Of a stretch of 64,000 nt of DNA, positions 11,251-20,492 are shown piece after piece (the stretch's first letter is position 1; the number at the start of each line of letters is the position of its first letter). The stretch is from Bradyrhizobium sp. SZCCT0148 (GTDB lineage: Bacteria; Pseudomonadota; Alphaproteobacteria; Rhizobiales; Xanthobacteraceae), in the NCBI RefSeq assembly GCF_018129985.1, contig NZ_JAFCKT010000004.1, positions 62,001-126,000 on the forward strand. Direction: 5' to 3'. The notes below the pieces were generated by a model that was not told the DNA's origin, made no database searches, and saw nothing but the letters and a program-made list of their open reading frames with translations. Position numbers and translations under genes: made by a program.

Positions 11251-12852
11251 TCATGCGGATTTCGACACGCCCCAGAAGAACGGCAACGGCCCCTTGGCGA
11301 TGCCGGAGACGTTCTTGCGCCAGGCCGTGTAAGTCAGGAAGAAGCCGGTCGGCGCGTAGACGACATCCTCGAGCGCCGCCTTGTTGACCCGCCCGATCGC
11401 CGCCTTTTCCTCCTCGACACTCTTGGCGTCGAACCAGCCGGCGATCTCCTTCTCGGTGTTCGGGCTGTTGGGCCAGCCAAACCAGGCCTTGTCGCCATTG
11501 GCGCGAATGGCAGTGTAGGCCGCAGGCGTGATGCAATCGGCGCCGGCATGCCAGCTGTGGAACATGTTCCAGCCGCCTTGCCCGGGCGGTGTCTTCTGCG
11601 CCCGGCGAGAGCCCACCGTGCCCCAATCGGTGGCAACGAAGTCGACATTCATGCCGAGCCGCTTCAAGAGGTCCGCGGTGACGTCACCCTGCGCCTTCGT
11701 GATCGGCTGATCCTGCGCGACCAGGCACGTGACCGGCTGGCCTGAATAGCCGCTCTCGGCGAGCAGCTTCTTGGCGGCATCGAAATCGCGCTTGCCCTTC
11801 AGGATTTCACCGCCCAGTTCGTTGTAGACAGGCGTGTCCGGCGTGAAGAAGCCGGGCAGCGGCTTCCACAGCGCGTTATCGTCACCGACGATCGCGCGCA
11901 TGTAGTCTTCCTGGTTGAGCGCCATCAGCACCGCGCGCCGCGCCCGCACGTCGTTGAACGGCGCGAACAGGTGGTTCATGCGGAACGAGCCGATATTGCC
12001 GAGCGGATCGCCGATGTCGACGCTGATGTTCTTGTTTTTCTTCAGCACTGGCACGAGATCGGCGATCGGGTTCTCCCACCAGTCGACCTCGCCGTTCTGC
12101 AATGCGGCGGCGGCGGTCGCGGGGTCCGGCATCACGATCCACTCCACGCGATCGATGAGCATCTGCTTGCCGCCGGCAAGCCAGGACGACTTCTCCTGCC
12201 GGGGAACGTAGTCGGCGAATTTCTCGAACACGGCCTTGGCGCCCGGGACCCATTCACCCTTGGCGAACTTCATCGGACCGGAGCCGACATATTCGTTGAT
12301 CTGCTTGAACGGATCGGTCTTGGCGATGCGCTCGGGCATGATGAAGGAGCACGGCGCATTGTTCTTGGCCAGTGCGTAGAGCATCTTCGGGAAGGGCTGC
12401 TTCAAGGTCCATTTGAAGGTGCGGTCGTCGACGGCGGTCAGCTCCTGCTGGATCGCGATGATCATCAGGCCCATCGGATCGCGCGCGGCCCAGCGCGACA
12501 GGCTCGCAACGACGTCCTTGGCGAGCACCGGCTCGCCATCATGAAACTTGAGGCCGGGGCGGAGCTTGAACGTCCAGGTCTTGCCGTCGTCCGTCGTCTC
12601 CTCGGACTCCACCATTTGACGCTGCGGCTGAAGCTGCGCGTCGATGCCGTAGAGCGTGTCCCAAACCAGCGCCGCCGCATTGCGCACGACATATTGCGTG
12701 CCCCAGATCGGATCGAAATTGGCGAGATTGGCCTGCGGCACGAAGCGCAGGGTGCGGGCCGATGCGCCTTGTGCGATGGCCGGGGCCGACAGACCCGTCA
12801 ATGCCAGACCGCCCGCGCCAGCCAGTCCCTTCAATACGGTCCTGCGATCCAT
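11251..12852 (-). CDS. Periplasmic oligopeptide-type binding protein (SBP family 5), importer A
   Basis: The protein has 533 residues, the usual size for DppA/OppA-type receptors. The N-terminus DRRTVLKGLAG followed by a hydrophobic stretch ending PAIAQ looks like a twin-arginine (Tat) signal peptide, with cleavage near residue 28. The mature part has the family 5 pattern (KTWTFKLRPGLKFHDGEP near 105-122). The open frame extends far upstream, but ATG at 12852 has GGAGG five bases before it and starts at the signal peptide. A perfect 15-base palindrome lies 29 bases upstream. It is the first gene of importer A and may have its own promoter. Confidence 0.92.
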   Translation of the reverse strand: MDRRTVLKGLAGAGGLALTGLSAPAIAQGASARTLRFVPQANLANFDPIWGTQYVVRNAAALVWDTLYGIDAQLQPQRQMVESEETTDDGKTWTFKLRPGLKFHDGEPVLAKDVVASLSRWAARDPMGLMIIAIQQELTAVDDRTFKWTLKQPFPKMLYALAKNNAPCSFIMPERIAKTDPFKQINEYVGSGPMKFAKGEWVPGAKAVFEKFADYVPRQEKSSWLAGGKQMLIDRVEWIVMPDPATAAAALQNGEVDWWENPIADLVPVLKKNKNISVDIGDPLGNIGSFRMNHLFAPFNDVRARRAVLMALNQEDYMRAIVGDDNALWKPLPGFFTPDTPVYNELGGEILKGKRDFDAAKKLLAESGYSGQPVTCLVAQDQPITKAQGDVTADLLKRLGMNVDFVATDWGTVGSRRAQKTPPGQGGWNMFHSWHAGADCITPAAYTAIRANGDKAWFGWPNSPNTEKEIAGWFDAKSVEEEKAAIGRVNKAALEDVVYAPTGFFLTYTAWRKNVSGIAKGPLPFFWGVSKSA

Positions 12853-12880
12853 GAAATCCTCCCCGTCGTGCCGTGATGCC

Positions 12881-12895
12881 GGCCAATTATTGGCC
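12881..12895. promoter_or_regulatory. Perfect palindrome, candidate operator over a -10 element
   Basis: GGCCAATTATTGGCC is a perfect inverted repeat of seven bases around a central T, 29 bases before the start codon of the importer A binding protein. On the - strand it contains AATAAT (12891-12886), which is close to a -10 element. Seventeen bases further upstream is TTCGGT, only a weak -35. This is the arrangement expected for a repressor operator. No regulator gene lies nearby, so the protein that binds it is unknown. Confidence 0.45.
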
Positions 12896-12994
12896 AATGG
12901 CAGGTGAAACCGAAGCCCATTAGCGTGCAAATGGTATGCCAGTAACCGAACCTTCGCCAGCGGGATCTCATCGCTTTTTGGGCCGGTTGAGACC

Positions 12995-14665
12995 TCAAAG
13001 GGCGGCCGCGAGCATCTTGCCCGTCTCGATATGAGGGATGGCCTCGACCAGTTTGCGCGTGTAGTCGGTCTTCGGATTGTCGAACAGCGCCCGGCTCTCG
13101 CCCTGCTCGACGATGCCACCATTGCGCAGCACGATGGTGCGGTCGCAGAGCATGCGCACCACGTTGAGATCGTGGCTGACGAACAGCAGCGCGATGTCGT
13201 TCTCTCGCCTGAGGCGATCGAGCAGCTGCAACACCACGGCCTGGACCGAGACATCGAGTGCGGCGGTGGGCTCGTCCAGCACCAGCAGCCGGGGCCGGCA
13301 GGCGATGGCGCGGGCGATGCCGACGCGCGCCTTCTGTCCCCCGGAGAGCTGGTGCGGGAAGCGCGGCAGCAGATCCAGCGGCAGCCCAACCCGCACGGCG
13401 CATTCCTCGACCCGTGCGCGCAGCGCATCGCCCGAACGCATGCCGTCGAGTCGCATCAGGGGATGGGCAATACAATCGAACGCCGTGAAGCGCGGATTGA
13501 GGCTTTCATTGGGGTCCTGGAAGACCATCTGGATGTCTTTGCGCAATGGCGAGCGGTGGAAGTCGCGCGACGCGATATGGCCGATCGACTGCCCGTCGAA
13601 CACGATATCGCCTTCACTGGGATCGATCAGCCGGCAGATCATCCGCGACGTCGTGCTCTTGCCGGAGCCGGATTCGCCGACCAGACCGACGCTCTCGCCG
13701 CCGGCCATGGTCATCGAGAAATCCGCGACCGCCGCCGAGCCCTCGTCGAAGCGCTTGGCGAGCTTGCGCACCTCGAGCAGCGGCGGCGTTCCGTACGCGG
13801 GCTCCTGCCTCGGCTTGCCGAGCATTGCCGCGTAGCCTTCCCTTTCCTCTTCGGTGACGAGGTCTTCGATCCGCGACGTCGACGTCGGCGATGCCGCAAC
13901 CAGCCGCCTGGTGTAGGCATGCTGCGGCGTGCTGAAGAGCGTCCTGGGACTCGCTTCCTCGACGATACGGCCGCGCTCCATCACGGCGATGCGGCGGCAA
14001 TAGCGCGCCGCGAGCCCGAGATCGTGCGTGATCAGGATCGTCGCCATGCCGCGCGCGGCGGCGATGTCCGCGAGCAGATCCATCACCACCTTCTGGGTGG
14101 TGACGTCCAGGCCGGTGGTAGGCTCATCCGCGATCAGCAGCGACGGATTGCAGGAAATCGCGATCGCGATCATGACGCGCTGGCACATGCCGCCGGACAG
14201 CTCGTGCGGATAGGCGTTCATCCGCGCCTCGGGCTCGCGGATCTGAACGGCGCGCAGCAGCTCCAGCGCTTCGCCCCGCGCGGCCTCCTTCGAGATACGC
14301 TTGTGGGTGAGGATCGCGTCCGCGATCTGCAAGCCGATGGCCCGGATGGGATTGAGCGCGGCGCGCGGGTTCTGGAAGATCATCGACATCGCGGCGCCCT
14401 GGAGCTGACGCAGGTCGTCTCCCCCAAGCTTGGTCACGTCCTGTCCGCGAAACAGGATCTTGCCGCCGGTGACGCGGCCCGCCGCGTCGAGCAGCCGCGT
14501 CGTCGCAAAGCCGGTTACCGACTTGCCCGAGCCGCTCTCGCCGACGAGGCCGAGCATCTCGCCCTTTTCGACCGTGAGCGTCACGCCGCGCACGGCCTCG
14601 ACCATGCCGCGCCGCGTCGAGAACGCCACGTGGAGGTCGTCGATCCTGAGCAGTGCCTCGCTCAT
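12995..14665 (-). CDS. Oligopeptide-type ABC importer, fused double ATPase
   Basis: The protein has 556 residues and joins DppD-like and DppF-like halves in one chain. The N-terminal half has Walker A GESGSGKSV, signature LSGGMCQRV and Walker [13 protein letters not shown]. After a linker at about 265-290 the second half has GESGSGKST, LSGGQKARVG and LLVLDEPTAALD. The open frame reaches 15400, but ATG at 14665 gives the family N-terminus and overlaps the permease stop by four bases. It powers importer B. Importer A, immediately downstream, uses two separate ATPases, so the two systems are not a recent tandem duplication. Confidence 0.92.
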   Translation of the reverse strand: MSEALLRIDDLHVAFSTRRGMVEAVRGVTLTVEKGEMLGLVGESGSGKSVTGFATTRLLDAAGRVTGGKILFRGQDVTKLGGDDLRQLQGAAMSMIFQNPRAALNPIRAIGLQIADAILTHKRISKEAARGEALELLRAVQIREPEARMNAYPHELSGGMCQRVMIAIAISCNPSLLIADEPTTGLDVTTQKVVMDLLADIAAARGMATILITHDLGLAARYCRRIAVMERGRIVEEASPRTLFSTPQHAYTRRLVAASPTSTSRIEDLVTEEEREGYAAMLGKPRQEPAYGTPPLLEVRKLAKRFDEGSAAVADFSMTMAGGESVGLVGESGSGKSTTSRMICRLIDPSEGDIVFDGQSIGHIASRDFHRSPLRKDIQMVFQDPNESLNPRFTAFDCIAHPLMRLDGMRSGDALRARVEECAVRVGLPLDLLPRFPHQLSGGQKARVGIARAIACRPRLLVLDEPTAALDVSVQAVVLQLLDRLRRENDIALLFVSHDLNVVRMLCDRTIVLRNGGIVEQGESRALFDNPKTDYTRKLVEAIPHIETGKMLAAAL

Positions 14666-15510
14666 GTGCGCATGCGGGGATCGAGAATGTCCCGCATCCC
14701 GTCCCCGAGGAGATTGAAGCACAGCACGGCCATCATCAGCGCCAAACCCGGAAAGGCGACCAGCCACCACCGTCCCGTCGAAATGAAGCGCGCGCCTTCC
14801 GCGACCATGATGCCCCATTCCGGCGTCGGCGGCTTGACGCCCAGCCCGATGAAGGACAGGCCCGCGGCGTTCAGGATGGCCCAGCCGAGGTTGAGCGAAA
14901 TCTGCACGGCCATCGCCGGCAGGATATTCGGCAGCAGGAAGCGCAGCACCACCGAGAAATGGCTCTCGCCGCAGGCGCGCGCCGCCTCTACCCAGCCGAC
15001 ATTGCGGCGGACATTGACCTCGGCTCGCGCGAAGCGGATGTAGAAGGGAAGATTGATGATCGCGGTCGCGATCACGATGTTCTCGATCCGGTTGCCGAGC
15101 GCCGCGACCATCGCCATCGCGAGTACGAACAGCGGAAAGGCCATCATCACGTCGACGAAGCGGCCCACGCCGCGATCGAGCCGGCCACCGGCATAGCCAC
15201 AGAACGCGCCGACCACGGCACCGATCGCGAAGGAGATGCCGACGGCCGAGACCGCGATGGCAAGATCGAGACGCGCGGCGATGATGAGACGGCTGAACAC
15301 GTCGCGCCCGAGTTGATCCGTGCCGGCGATGTGCGCCGCGCTCGGCGGCTGCAAGGCCTCCGAGACATTCGAGGCCACGGGGTCGTACGGCACGATCCAC
15401 GGCCCGAAGATCGCGACCAGGACGAAGAGCAGCACACCGGCCGCAGCGACCGCGGTCAGCGGATTGCCGCGCAGGATCCAGACCGAATGGCGAAGGGTTG
15501 CGCTGGTCAT
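14662..15510 (-). CDS. Oligopeptide-type ABC importer, permease (DppC-like), importer B
   Basis: The protein has 282 residues. A short cytoplasmic start precedes a membrane helix, and the DppC-like motif AHIAGTDQLGRDVFSR is present near residues 60-75. About six membrane segments follow. It overlaps the upstream permease gene and the downstream ATPase gene by four bases each. Confidence 0.92.
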   Translation of the reverse strand: MTSATLRHSVWILRGNPLTAVAAAGVLLFVLVAIFGPWIVPYDPVASNVSEALQPPSAAHIAGTDQLGRDVFSRLIIAARLDLAIAVSAVGISFAIGAVVGAFCGYAGGRLDRGVGRFVDVMMAFPLFVLAMAMVAALGNRIENIVIATAIINLPFYIRFARAEVNVRRNVGWVEAARACGESHFSVVLRFLLPNILPAMAVQISLNLGWAILNAAGLSFIGLGVKPPTPEWGIMVAEGARFISTGRWWLVAFPGLALMMAVLCFNLLGDGMRDILDPRMRT

Positions 15511-16541
15511 CCGATCGACACCCTGGGATCGGCGATGCCGTAGCAGATGTCCACGACCAGATTGACCAGCACGAACAGGCTGGCCATCAGCAGCACGAAG
15601 CCCTGCACCGGCGCATAGTCGGAGGACAGCAGCGCATCGAGCGCGTAGGACGCGACGCCCGGCCAGGAGAACACCTTCTCCACCAGCACGTTGGCACCCA
15701 GCATGGTCGAGAACACGATGCCGGCGATGGTGATGACGGGAAGGATGGCGTTCCGCAGCGCATAGGTGACGACGACCTTGTGCCAGGACAATCCAACCGA
15801 GCGCGCGGTGCGCACGAAGTCACTGCCGAGCGAGACCAGCATCGAAGCCCGCGTGATCCGCGCCAGCGGTGCGATTACGAACAGCGCCATGCTCACCGCC
15901 GGCAGGATTAGCTGCCGGCAGGCTGTCCACCAGCCTTCGATATCGCCGGCGAGCAGGAAATCGATCGAGAGAAAACCGGTGCGTTGCGGCGGCAGCGTGG
16001 TGAAGACGTCGATCCGCCCGGTCGGATCGGGTGCAAGTCCGAGCAGATAGTAGAATACATAGATCAGCAGCAGGCCCGACACGAAGGTCGGCACACAGAC
16101 GCCGAGCGCGCAGAACAGCCGCACGCCGTGATCGACGACCGATCCCGGTCGCAGGGCCGCGACCACGCCGAGCGGCACCGCCGCAATCAGCGCGATCAAC
16201 AGCGCCGTGAAGGTGAGTTCCAGCGAGGCGGGCAGCCGCTCGCGCAGATCCTTGAGCACGGGCTGCCCGGTCATCATCGAGCGGCCAAGATTGCCGTGAC
16301 CGATGTCGGACAGATAGAACACGAGCTGTTCCGGCACCGATCTGTCGAGCCCCATCTGCTTGCGGATCTGCTCGATCTCCTCCTTGCCGGCGTTGGGCCC
16401 GGAGGCGAAGAACACCGCGGGGTCGCCGGGCAGGACCCGCATCAGGAGAAAGGTGAAGACCAGCACGCCGAACAGCGCCGGCAGCGACGACAACAGCCGC
16501 CTGGCCGCCCGCACCATCGTTGCGCCAAGACCGGTCCTCAC
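15507..16541 (-). CDS. Oligopeptide-type ABC importer, permease (DppB-like), importer B
   Basis: The protein has 344 residues from a GTG at 16541, which has GGGAGG nine bases upstream. An ATG at 16517 without a visible ribosome site is the alternative and would remove eight residues. The first helix (ARRLLSSLPALFGVLVF) is followed by the family motif RVLPGDPAVFFA. The coupling loop ARITRASMLVSLGSDFVRTA is clear. The gene follows the importer B binding protein by 29 bases. Confidence 0.9.
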   Translation of the reverse strand: MRTGLGATMVRAARRLLSSLPALFGVLVFTFLLMRVLPGDPAVFFASGPNAGKEEIEQIRKQMGLDRSVPEQLVFYLSDIGHGNLGRSMMTGQPVLKDLRERLPASLELTFTALLIALIAAVPLGVVAALRPGSVVDHGVRLFCALGVCVPTFVSGLLLIYVFYYLLGLAPDPTGRIDVFTTLPPQRTGFLSIDFLLAGDIEGWWTACRQLILPAVSMALFVIAPLARITRASMLVSLGSDFVRTARSVGLSWHKVVVTYALRNAILPVITIAGIVFSTMLGANVLVEKVFSWPGVASYALDALLSSDYAPVQGFVLLMASLFVLVNLVVDICYGIADPRVSIG

Positions 16542-16570
16542 CTTCCAGAGCCTCCCTTCGGCTGAGGCTA

Positions 16571-18190
16571 TCACTTGCGGCTGACGTCGCGATAGTCGAC
16601 CTGGCGGTGGAACTCGTAGGTGTAACCCTCGATCGACGACGCCATCACCGCATCCTGGTTCGGCTGCCACAGCATGATTTGCGGCATCAGGTCGGCATGC
16701 ATCGCGTTGAGCTTGCGGCCGGCTTCCTCATATTTCGCCTTATCCGGCTCGAAGCGGGCCTCCTGCGCGATCGCGACAAGGTCAGGGTTGTTGATCGAGC
16801 TGTAATTCCAGCGCTGGTTGCCGGTGTAGAAGTTGCGGTAGAAATAGTCGGTGGACGGCAGCCAGGCGACGATGCCTTCGGTGAAGAAGGGCAGCTTCTT
16901 CTCGTTGATCTGCGTCGACATCTGCGCATCCGGCAGTTTCTGGATGTCGACCTTGATGCCGATCTTGCCGAGCGACTCTTTCACCAAGGCGGCCATCGGT
17001 TCAGCGGTCGAGGCCTGACCGACGTTGAAGCTGAAGGTGGTCGAGAAGCCTTCGGGGAGCCCGGCGGCCTTGAGATATTCCCTGGCCTTGTCGAGATCGA
17101 GCTTCACCGGCTGCTGGAACGGATAGATGCCGTTCAGCGGCTTGCCGTCCGGCCAGCTCGCGCCGAACAGCGGCGCGCCGCGACCAAACAGAGCGGCCTT
17201 GAACATGTCGTCATAGGGCAGCGCAAAGGCGATCGCGCGGCGGACGTTGACGTTGTCGAAAGGCGGGATCTGGTTGTTCATCGAGACGAAGGTGATCGAA
17301 TTGTACTGCGGCGTCGAGATCACCTTGAGCTTGCCCTTGGCCTCCAGCGACTGCACGTCGCTGGCCTGGAGATCGACCACGAGGTCGGCATCGCCGCGCT
17401 CGACCAGATTGGCGCGCGTTGCCGGCTCAGGCACCGACTGAATGATGACGCGCTTGAAGAAGGCCGGCTTGTCGGGCGAGCCGCGGTTCCAAGCCTCGTT
17501 GCGCTTGATGATGGCCTGCTCACCCGGCTTGAAGCTCTCGAGCACATAGGCGCCACTGCCTGCGGTGTTCTCCTTGAGCCAGGCGGTGGCCCAGGGATCA
17601 TCCGCGGTGGCGTGCTGCTTTGCCAGCTTCGAATTGATGATCATGGGATAGACGGTGGCGAGGTTCGGCAGCGCGAGCTTGTCGGGCTTGGGCAACGTCA
17701 CCTCGATCGTGAGAGGATCAATCACCTTGAACTGATCCGCGGAGGTCAGGGAGCCCGTGAGCAACTGCGCCTTGCCGAGAATCGGTGCGGTGACGCAGCG
17801 ATCGAGCGACCATTTCACGTCTTCGGCCGTGACCGGCGAGCCGTCCTGGAATTTGGCGTCCTTGCGCAGGTGGAAGGTGAGCTTCAACCCGTCGGGACTG
17901 ACATCGTAGGATTCGGCGAGCTCGCCGGTAATCTTGTCGAGATCGAACACCCATTTGCCATTGAGCTGCTTGCGGCCGAATGCCACCAGCCGGTCATAGG
18001 TGCTCATGCTCAGCGCGAAGGATTCGCGCGTCGAGCCGGGAATGTTGGGATCGAGCGTGTTGACGGATGCGCCGGTGACATAGCGCAATGTCTCGGCCCG
18101 GGTTTGGGCTTGCGAAGGGGCGTTCGCGATAAGCAGAAGCGCGACGGTGGCGAGCATGGAGGATGCCGGCCTGAAAGACACAAAACGCAT
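16571..18190 (-). CDS. Periplasmic oligopeptide-type binding protein (SBP family 5), importer B
   Basis: The protein has 539 residues. A Sec-type signal peptide covers about residues 1-29 and ends APSQAQ. The mature domain has the family 5 pattern (KLTFHLRKDAKFQDGSPVTA). ATG at 18190 was chosen because it starts the signal peptide. The longer open frame to 18400 is a shadow of the flavoprotein gene end. Importer B is arranged binding protein, DppB, DppC, fused ATPase. The protein shares the family but not obvious close sequence with the importer A receptor, suggesting a different ligand. Confidence 0.92.
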   Translation of the reverse strand: MRFVSFRPASSMLATVALLLIANAPSQAQTRAETLRYVTGASVNTLDPNIPGSTRESFALSMSTYDRLVAFGRKQLNGKWVFDLDKITGELAESYDVSPDGLKLTFHLRKDAKFQDGSPVTAEDVKWSLDRCVTAPILGKAQLLTGSLTSADQFKVIDPLTIEVTLPKPDKLALPNLATVYPMIINSKLAKQHATADDPWATAWLKENTAGSGAYVLESFKPGEQAIIKRNEAWNRGSPDKPAFFKRVIIQSVPEPATRANLVERGDADLVVDLQASDVQSLEAKGKLKVISTPQYNSITFVSMNNQIPPFDNVNVRRAIAFALPYDDMFKAALFGRGAPLFGASWPDGKPLNGIYPFQQPVKLDLDKAREYLKAAGLPEGFSTTFSFNVGQASTAEPMAALVKESLGKIGIKVDIQKLPDAQMSTQINEKKLPFFTEGIVAWLPSTDYFYRNFYTGNQRWNYSSINNPDLVAIAQEARFEPDKAKYEEAGRKLNAMHADLMPQIMLWQPNQDAVMASSIEGYTYEFHRQVDYRDVSRK

Positions 18191-18308
18191 CGGTTTTTCC
18201 CTAGATTTCGACAACAACGCCAGCAAGGCAGGCCAAGAAAGAAGCAAGTTGCGCGCCAGTCTCATGGGGCGCCCATGCGGATCCTTGGTCGCGGCGGCGC
18301 ATGGATGA

Positions 18309-19745
18309 TCATCGCCGCTCCTCCATTGTTCGCGCCGGCCGCGTAACCACGGCCTGCGGCACGTCGTAGGCGTTGAGCGTGGCCCAGTGCCGCGCAACAT
18401 CGGCGCGGAACAGGCCGCGCGTCAGGCCATGAACCAGCTTTGGCACGGCGGTCGTCATCGCGTTGATCGATGAACCTGACGGGCCGAAGCTCATGGTGGA
18501 GGCGATGGCGAAGAGATGGATGTCGGAGATCCACGGCGTCTTGCCCGGCACGCGTTCGGTGAACGCGTAATCGTCGGCAAGATAAGGGAAGCGGCCGAGC
18601 CGCGCGTTGCGCTCGTTGTCCGGCGGCTGGTAGCAGTCGGCCCAGGTCGCGATGTTGCCGGCGAAATTGGAGAGCTCGCCGCGCGCGGCAAAGTTCATGT
18701 CGATGCCGGTGCCGCAGATGACGAAATCCGCAGTGACGACGCCACGCGGCGTCTGCAATTCAACACCACCGGCGGTCTGACGCGTGGCTTCGAGCGGCGC
18801 GCCCTCGTGCAACGTGAAATTGGTGTGGCGCGCGCAGCGGTCATAGGTTGCTTGCGGAAAGCCTTCCCGCATTTCGAGAATGGTGCGCATGAAGCGCCAG
18901 CGCCAGGCATCGTCGAGATCGCTGAGATGGCGCAGGAAGCCGCGGAACGTCAGCCAGCGATAGGGCTGGATCACCTGGATCTGCGCGCGGCGGCACAACA
19001 GGTGCACTTCGGCGGCCCCGGCCTCCAACGCCGTCGCGGCATTGTCGAATGCGGATGCGCCGGCACCGATCACGGCAACACGCTTGCCGCGGAGGCTTTC
19101 AAAGTCGATCTCGTCAGCCACAGTTGCGACCGAGCCTGCCGGCAGATCCCGCAATTGCTCAGGGATCATCCAGCCGCCCATGCCCTCCTGCCCGGTCGCC
19201 AGCACGATCTTGCGCGCATACAGCACCTCGATCGCGTCGGCCCGCTTCACGCGCGCGGCGAGCAGGCCGTCAGCCGCGGGCGCAATCTCCTGAAGTTCGC
19301 AGCCGTTGCGCACCGGCAAGCCGATCGTCCGCCGCAGCCAGAGCAGATACTCCGCCCAATGCTCTCGCAGGATCAGGCCGAGCTGCTGCCAGCTCGCCTC
19401 GCCAAAGCGAGCTTCATGCCAGGACTGATAGGTCAGGCTCGGGATATCGAGGTCGGGCCCCGTATAATCCTTCGGGCTGCGCAACGTGGGCATGCGGGCA
19501 TAGGTCCGCCACGGACCCTCCATCCCCTCCTCGGCCTTGTCGAGCAGCAGGATGTTGCCGACGCGCGAGCGCATCAGGCCGAAGCCGATCGCCACGCCGG
19601 ACTGGCCGGCGCCGACGATGAGCACATCCAGCGCAGGTTTGCCGTCCGGGCCCGTCTTCGGTTCGAGCCAGGCGGCGCCGGGATGCGCGATCCTGGCGAG
19701 ATCGGCGCGAATGTCCGCTTCGAGCTGTGTCAGCGCATCACTCAT
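18309..19745 (-). CDS. Flavin-containing monooxygenase-like FAD/NAD(P)-binding protein
   Basis: The protein has 478 residues. A first Rossmann motif for FAD is at 45-50 (VGAGQSG) after a 40-residue N-terminal extension. VLATGQEG (181-188) is the ATG-type motif that closes the FAD site, and a second Rossmann motif for NAD(P) is at 227-232 (IGAGASAFD). This layout matches flavoprotein monooxygenases of the FMO and Baeyer-Villiger group. However, I do not see the FxGxxxHxxx fingerprint normally found just before the second Rossmann motif. It overlaps the SDR gene by four bases and precedes importer B by 118 bases. It probably oxidises a pathway intermediate. Substrate and even monooxygenase activity are inferred. 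Confidence 0.8.
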   Translation of the reverse strand: MSDALTQLEADIRADLARIAHPGAAWLEPKTGPDGKPALDVLIVGAGQSGVAIGFGLMRSRVGNILLLDKAEEGMEGPWRTYARMPTLRSPKDYTGPDLDIPSLTYQSWHEARFGEASWQQLGLILREHWAEYLLWLRRTIGLPVRNGCELQEIAPAADGLLAARVKRADAIEVLYARKIVLATGQEGMGGWMIPEQLRDLPAGSVATVADEIDFESLRGKRVAVIGAGASAFDNAATALEAGAAEVHLLCRRAQIQVIQPYRWLTFRGFLRHLSDLDDAWRWRFMRTILEMREGFPQATYDRCARHTNFTLHEGAPLEATRQTAGGVELQTPRGVVTADFVICGTGIDMNFAARGELSNFAGNIATWADCYQPPDNERNARLGRFPYLADDYAFTERVPGKTPWISDIHLFAIASTMSFGPSGSSINAMTTAVPKLVHGLTRGLFRADVARHWATLNAYDVPQAVVTRPARTMEERR

Positions 19746-20491
19746 GCCGCAAGCCAGCCTCCGTCGACCACCATCACCGTGCCGGTGGTGAACGAGGACG
19801 CATCGCTCGCCAGATGCAAGGCGGTCTGCGCAATCTCCTCGGCCACGCCGAACCGCTTCATGGCATGCCGGTTGCGGGAGGCTTCGCGCACCTCGTCCGA
19901 ATTCTTGTGCCGGGCAAAGCTGCGGCGAAGCATCGGCGTATCGATCGCACCGGGCGCAATCGCATTGACGCGAATGCCGTCGGTGGCGAAATCCACCGCC
20001 ATCGTCCGCGTCAGGCTGACGATGGCGCCCTTGGCGGCGATGTAGGCGCTGTTGCCCTTGCCGCCGGCGATCGCAAGCTGCGACGCCAGCGTGATGATCG
20101 AGCCGCGCTTCTGCTGCTGCATCTGCGGGATCGCAGCCCGCGCCCACAGCCAGGTGCCGCCGACATTGGTGCGGAACACCGCATCCCAATCGTCCACGCT
20201 CGTCGTGAGCACCGTGCCGCCGACGGAGAATCCGGCCGCGGTCATCAGGATGTCGAGCCGGCCGTGCCGGGACACGACGTCGCCGACAACGGTTTCGGCG
20301 AAGCTGGCGTCGCCGACATCGCCGATATGCGTCGTGCCCTCGCCCACCAGGCGCAACGTCTCGTCGACCCCCGCGGCGTCGCGATCGACCAGAGCAAGGC
20401 GCGCGCCCTCCTCCGCGAACAGTTTGGCACTGGCCCGGCCGATGCCCGAGCCCGCTCCGGTGATGATGGCCGTGCGTCCTTGCAGCCGCAT
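19742..20491 (-). CDS. SDR-family oxidoreductase
   Basis: The protein has 249 residues and is a classical short-chain dehydrogenase/reductase. TGAGSGIG at 11-18 is the nucleotide-binding motif, and Asp35 (LALVDRDAA) suggests NAD(H) preference. The active-site set is Ser137, Tyr150 and Lys154. Family features continue at the C-terminus (SFTTGTVMVVDGGWLA). ATG at 20491 lies directly after the epimerase stop. An in-frame ATG at 20503 is a less likely alternative. It would oxidise an alcohol or reduce a ketone in the same pathway as the flavoprotein and epimerase-like neighbours. Confidence 0.88.
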   Translation of the reverse strand: MRLQGRTAIITGAGSGIGRASAKLFAEEGARLALVDRDAAGVDETLRLVGEGTTHIGDVGDASFAETVVGDVVSRHGRLDILMTAAGFSVGGTVLTTSVDDWDAVFRTNVGGTWLWARAAIPQMQQQKRGSIITLASQLAIAGGKGNSAYIAAKGAIVSLTRTMAVDFATDGIRVNAIAPGAIDTPMLRRSFARHKNSDEVREASRNRHAMKRFGVAEEIAQTALHLASDASSFTTGTVMVVDGGWLAA

Positions 20492-20492
20492 G

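Noticed and set aside
13031..15043. A 670-codon + strand open frame
   Set aside because: It is antisense to the fused ATPase and permease genes, is rich in Arg, Ala, Gly and His without domain motifs, and arises from GC-rich codon bias. The - strand proteins have clear Walker and permease motifs.
14666..15400. N-terminal extension that would fuse a further domain to the double ATPase
   Set aside because: It is an out-of-frame reading of the DppC-like permease gene. The ATPase starts at 14665.
18191..18308. Possible regulatory hairpin CATGGG/CCCATG at 18263-18277
   Set aside because: The stem is six bases with a three-base loop and lies in the gap between the flavoprotein end and the importer B receptor. 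It is too weak to call without conservation data.
16520..18346. A 608-codon + strand open frame
   Set aside because: It is the complement of the importer B binding protein, which has a signal peptide and family 5 motifs. The + frame has no recognisable protein.
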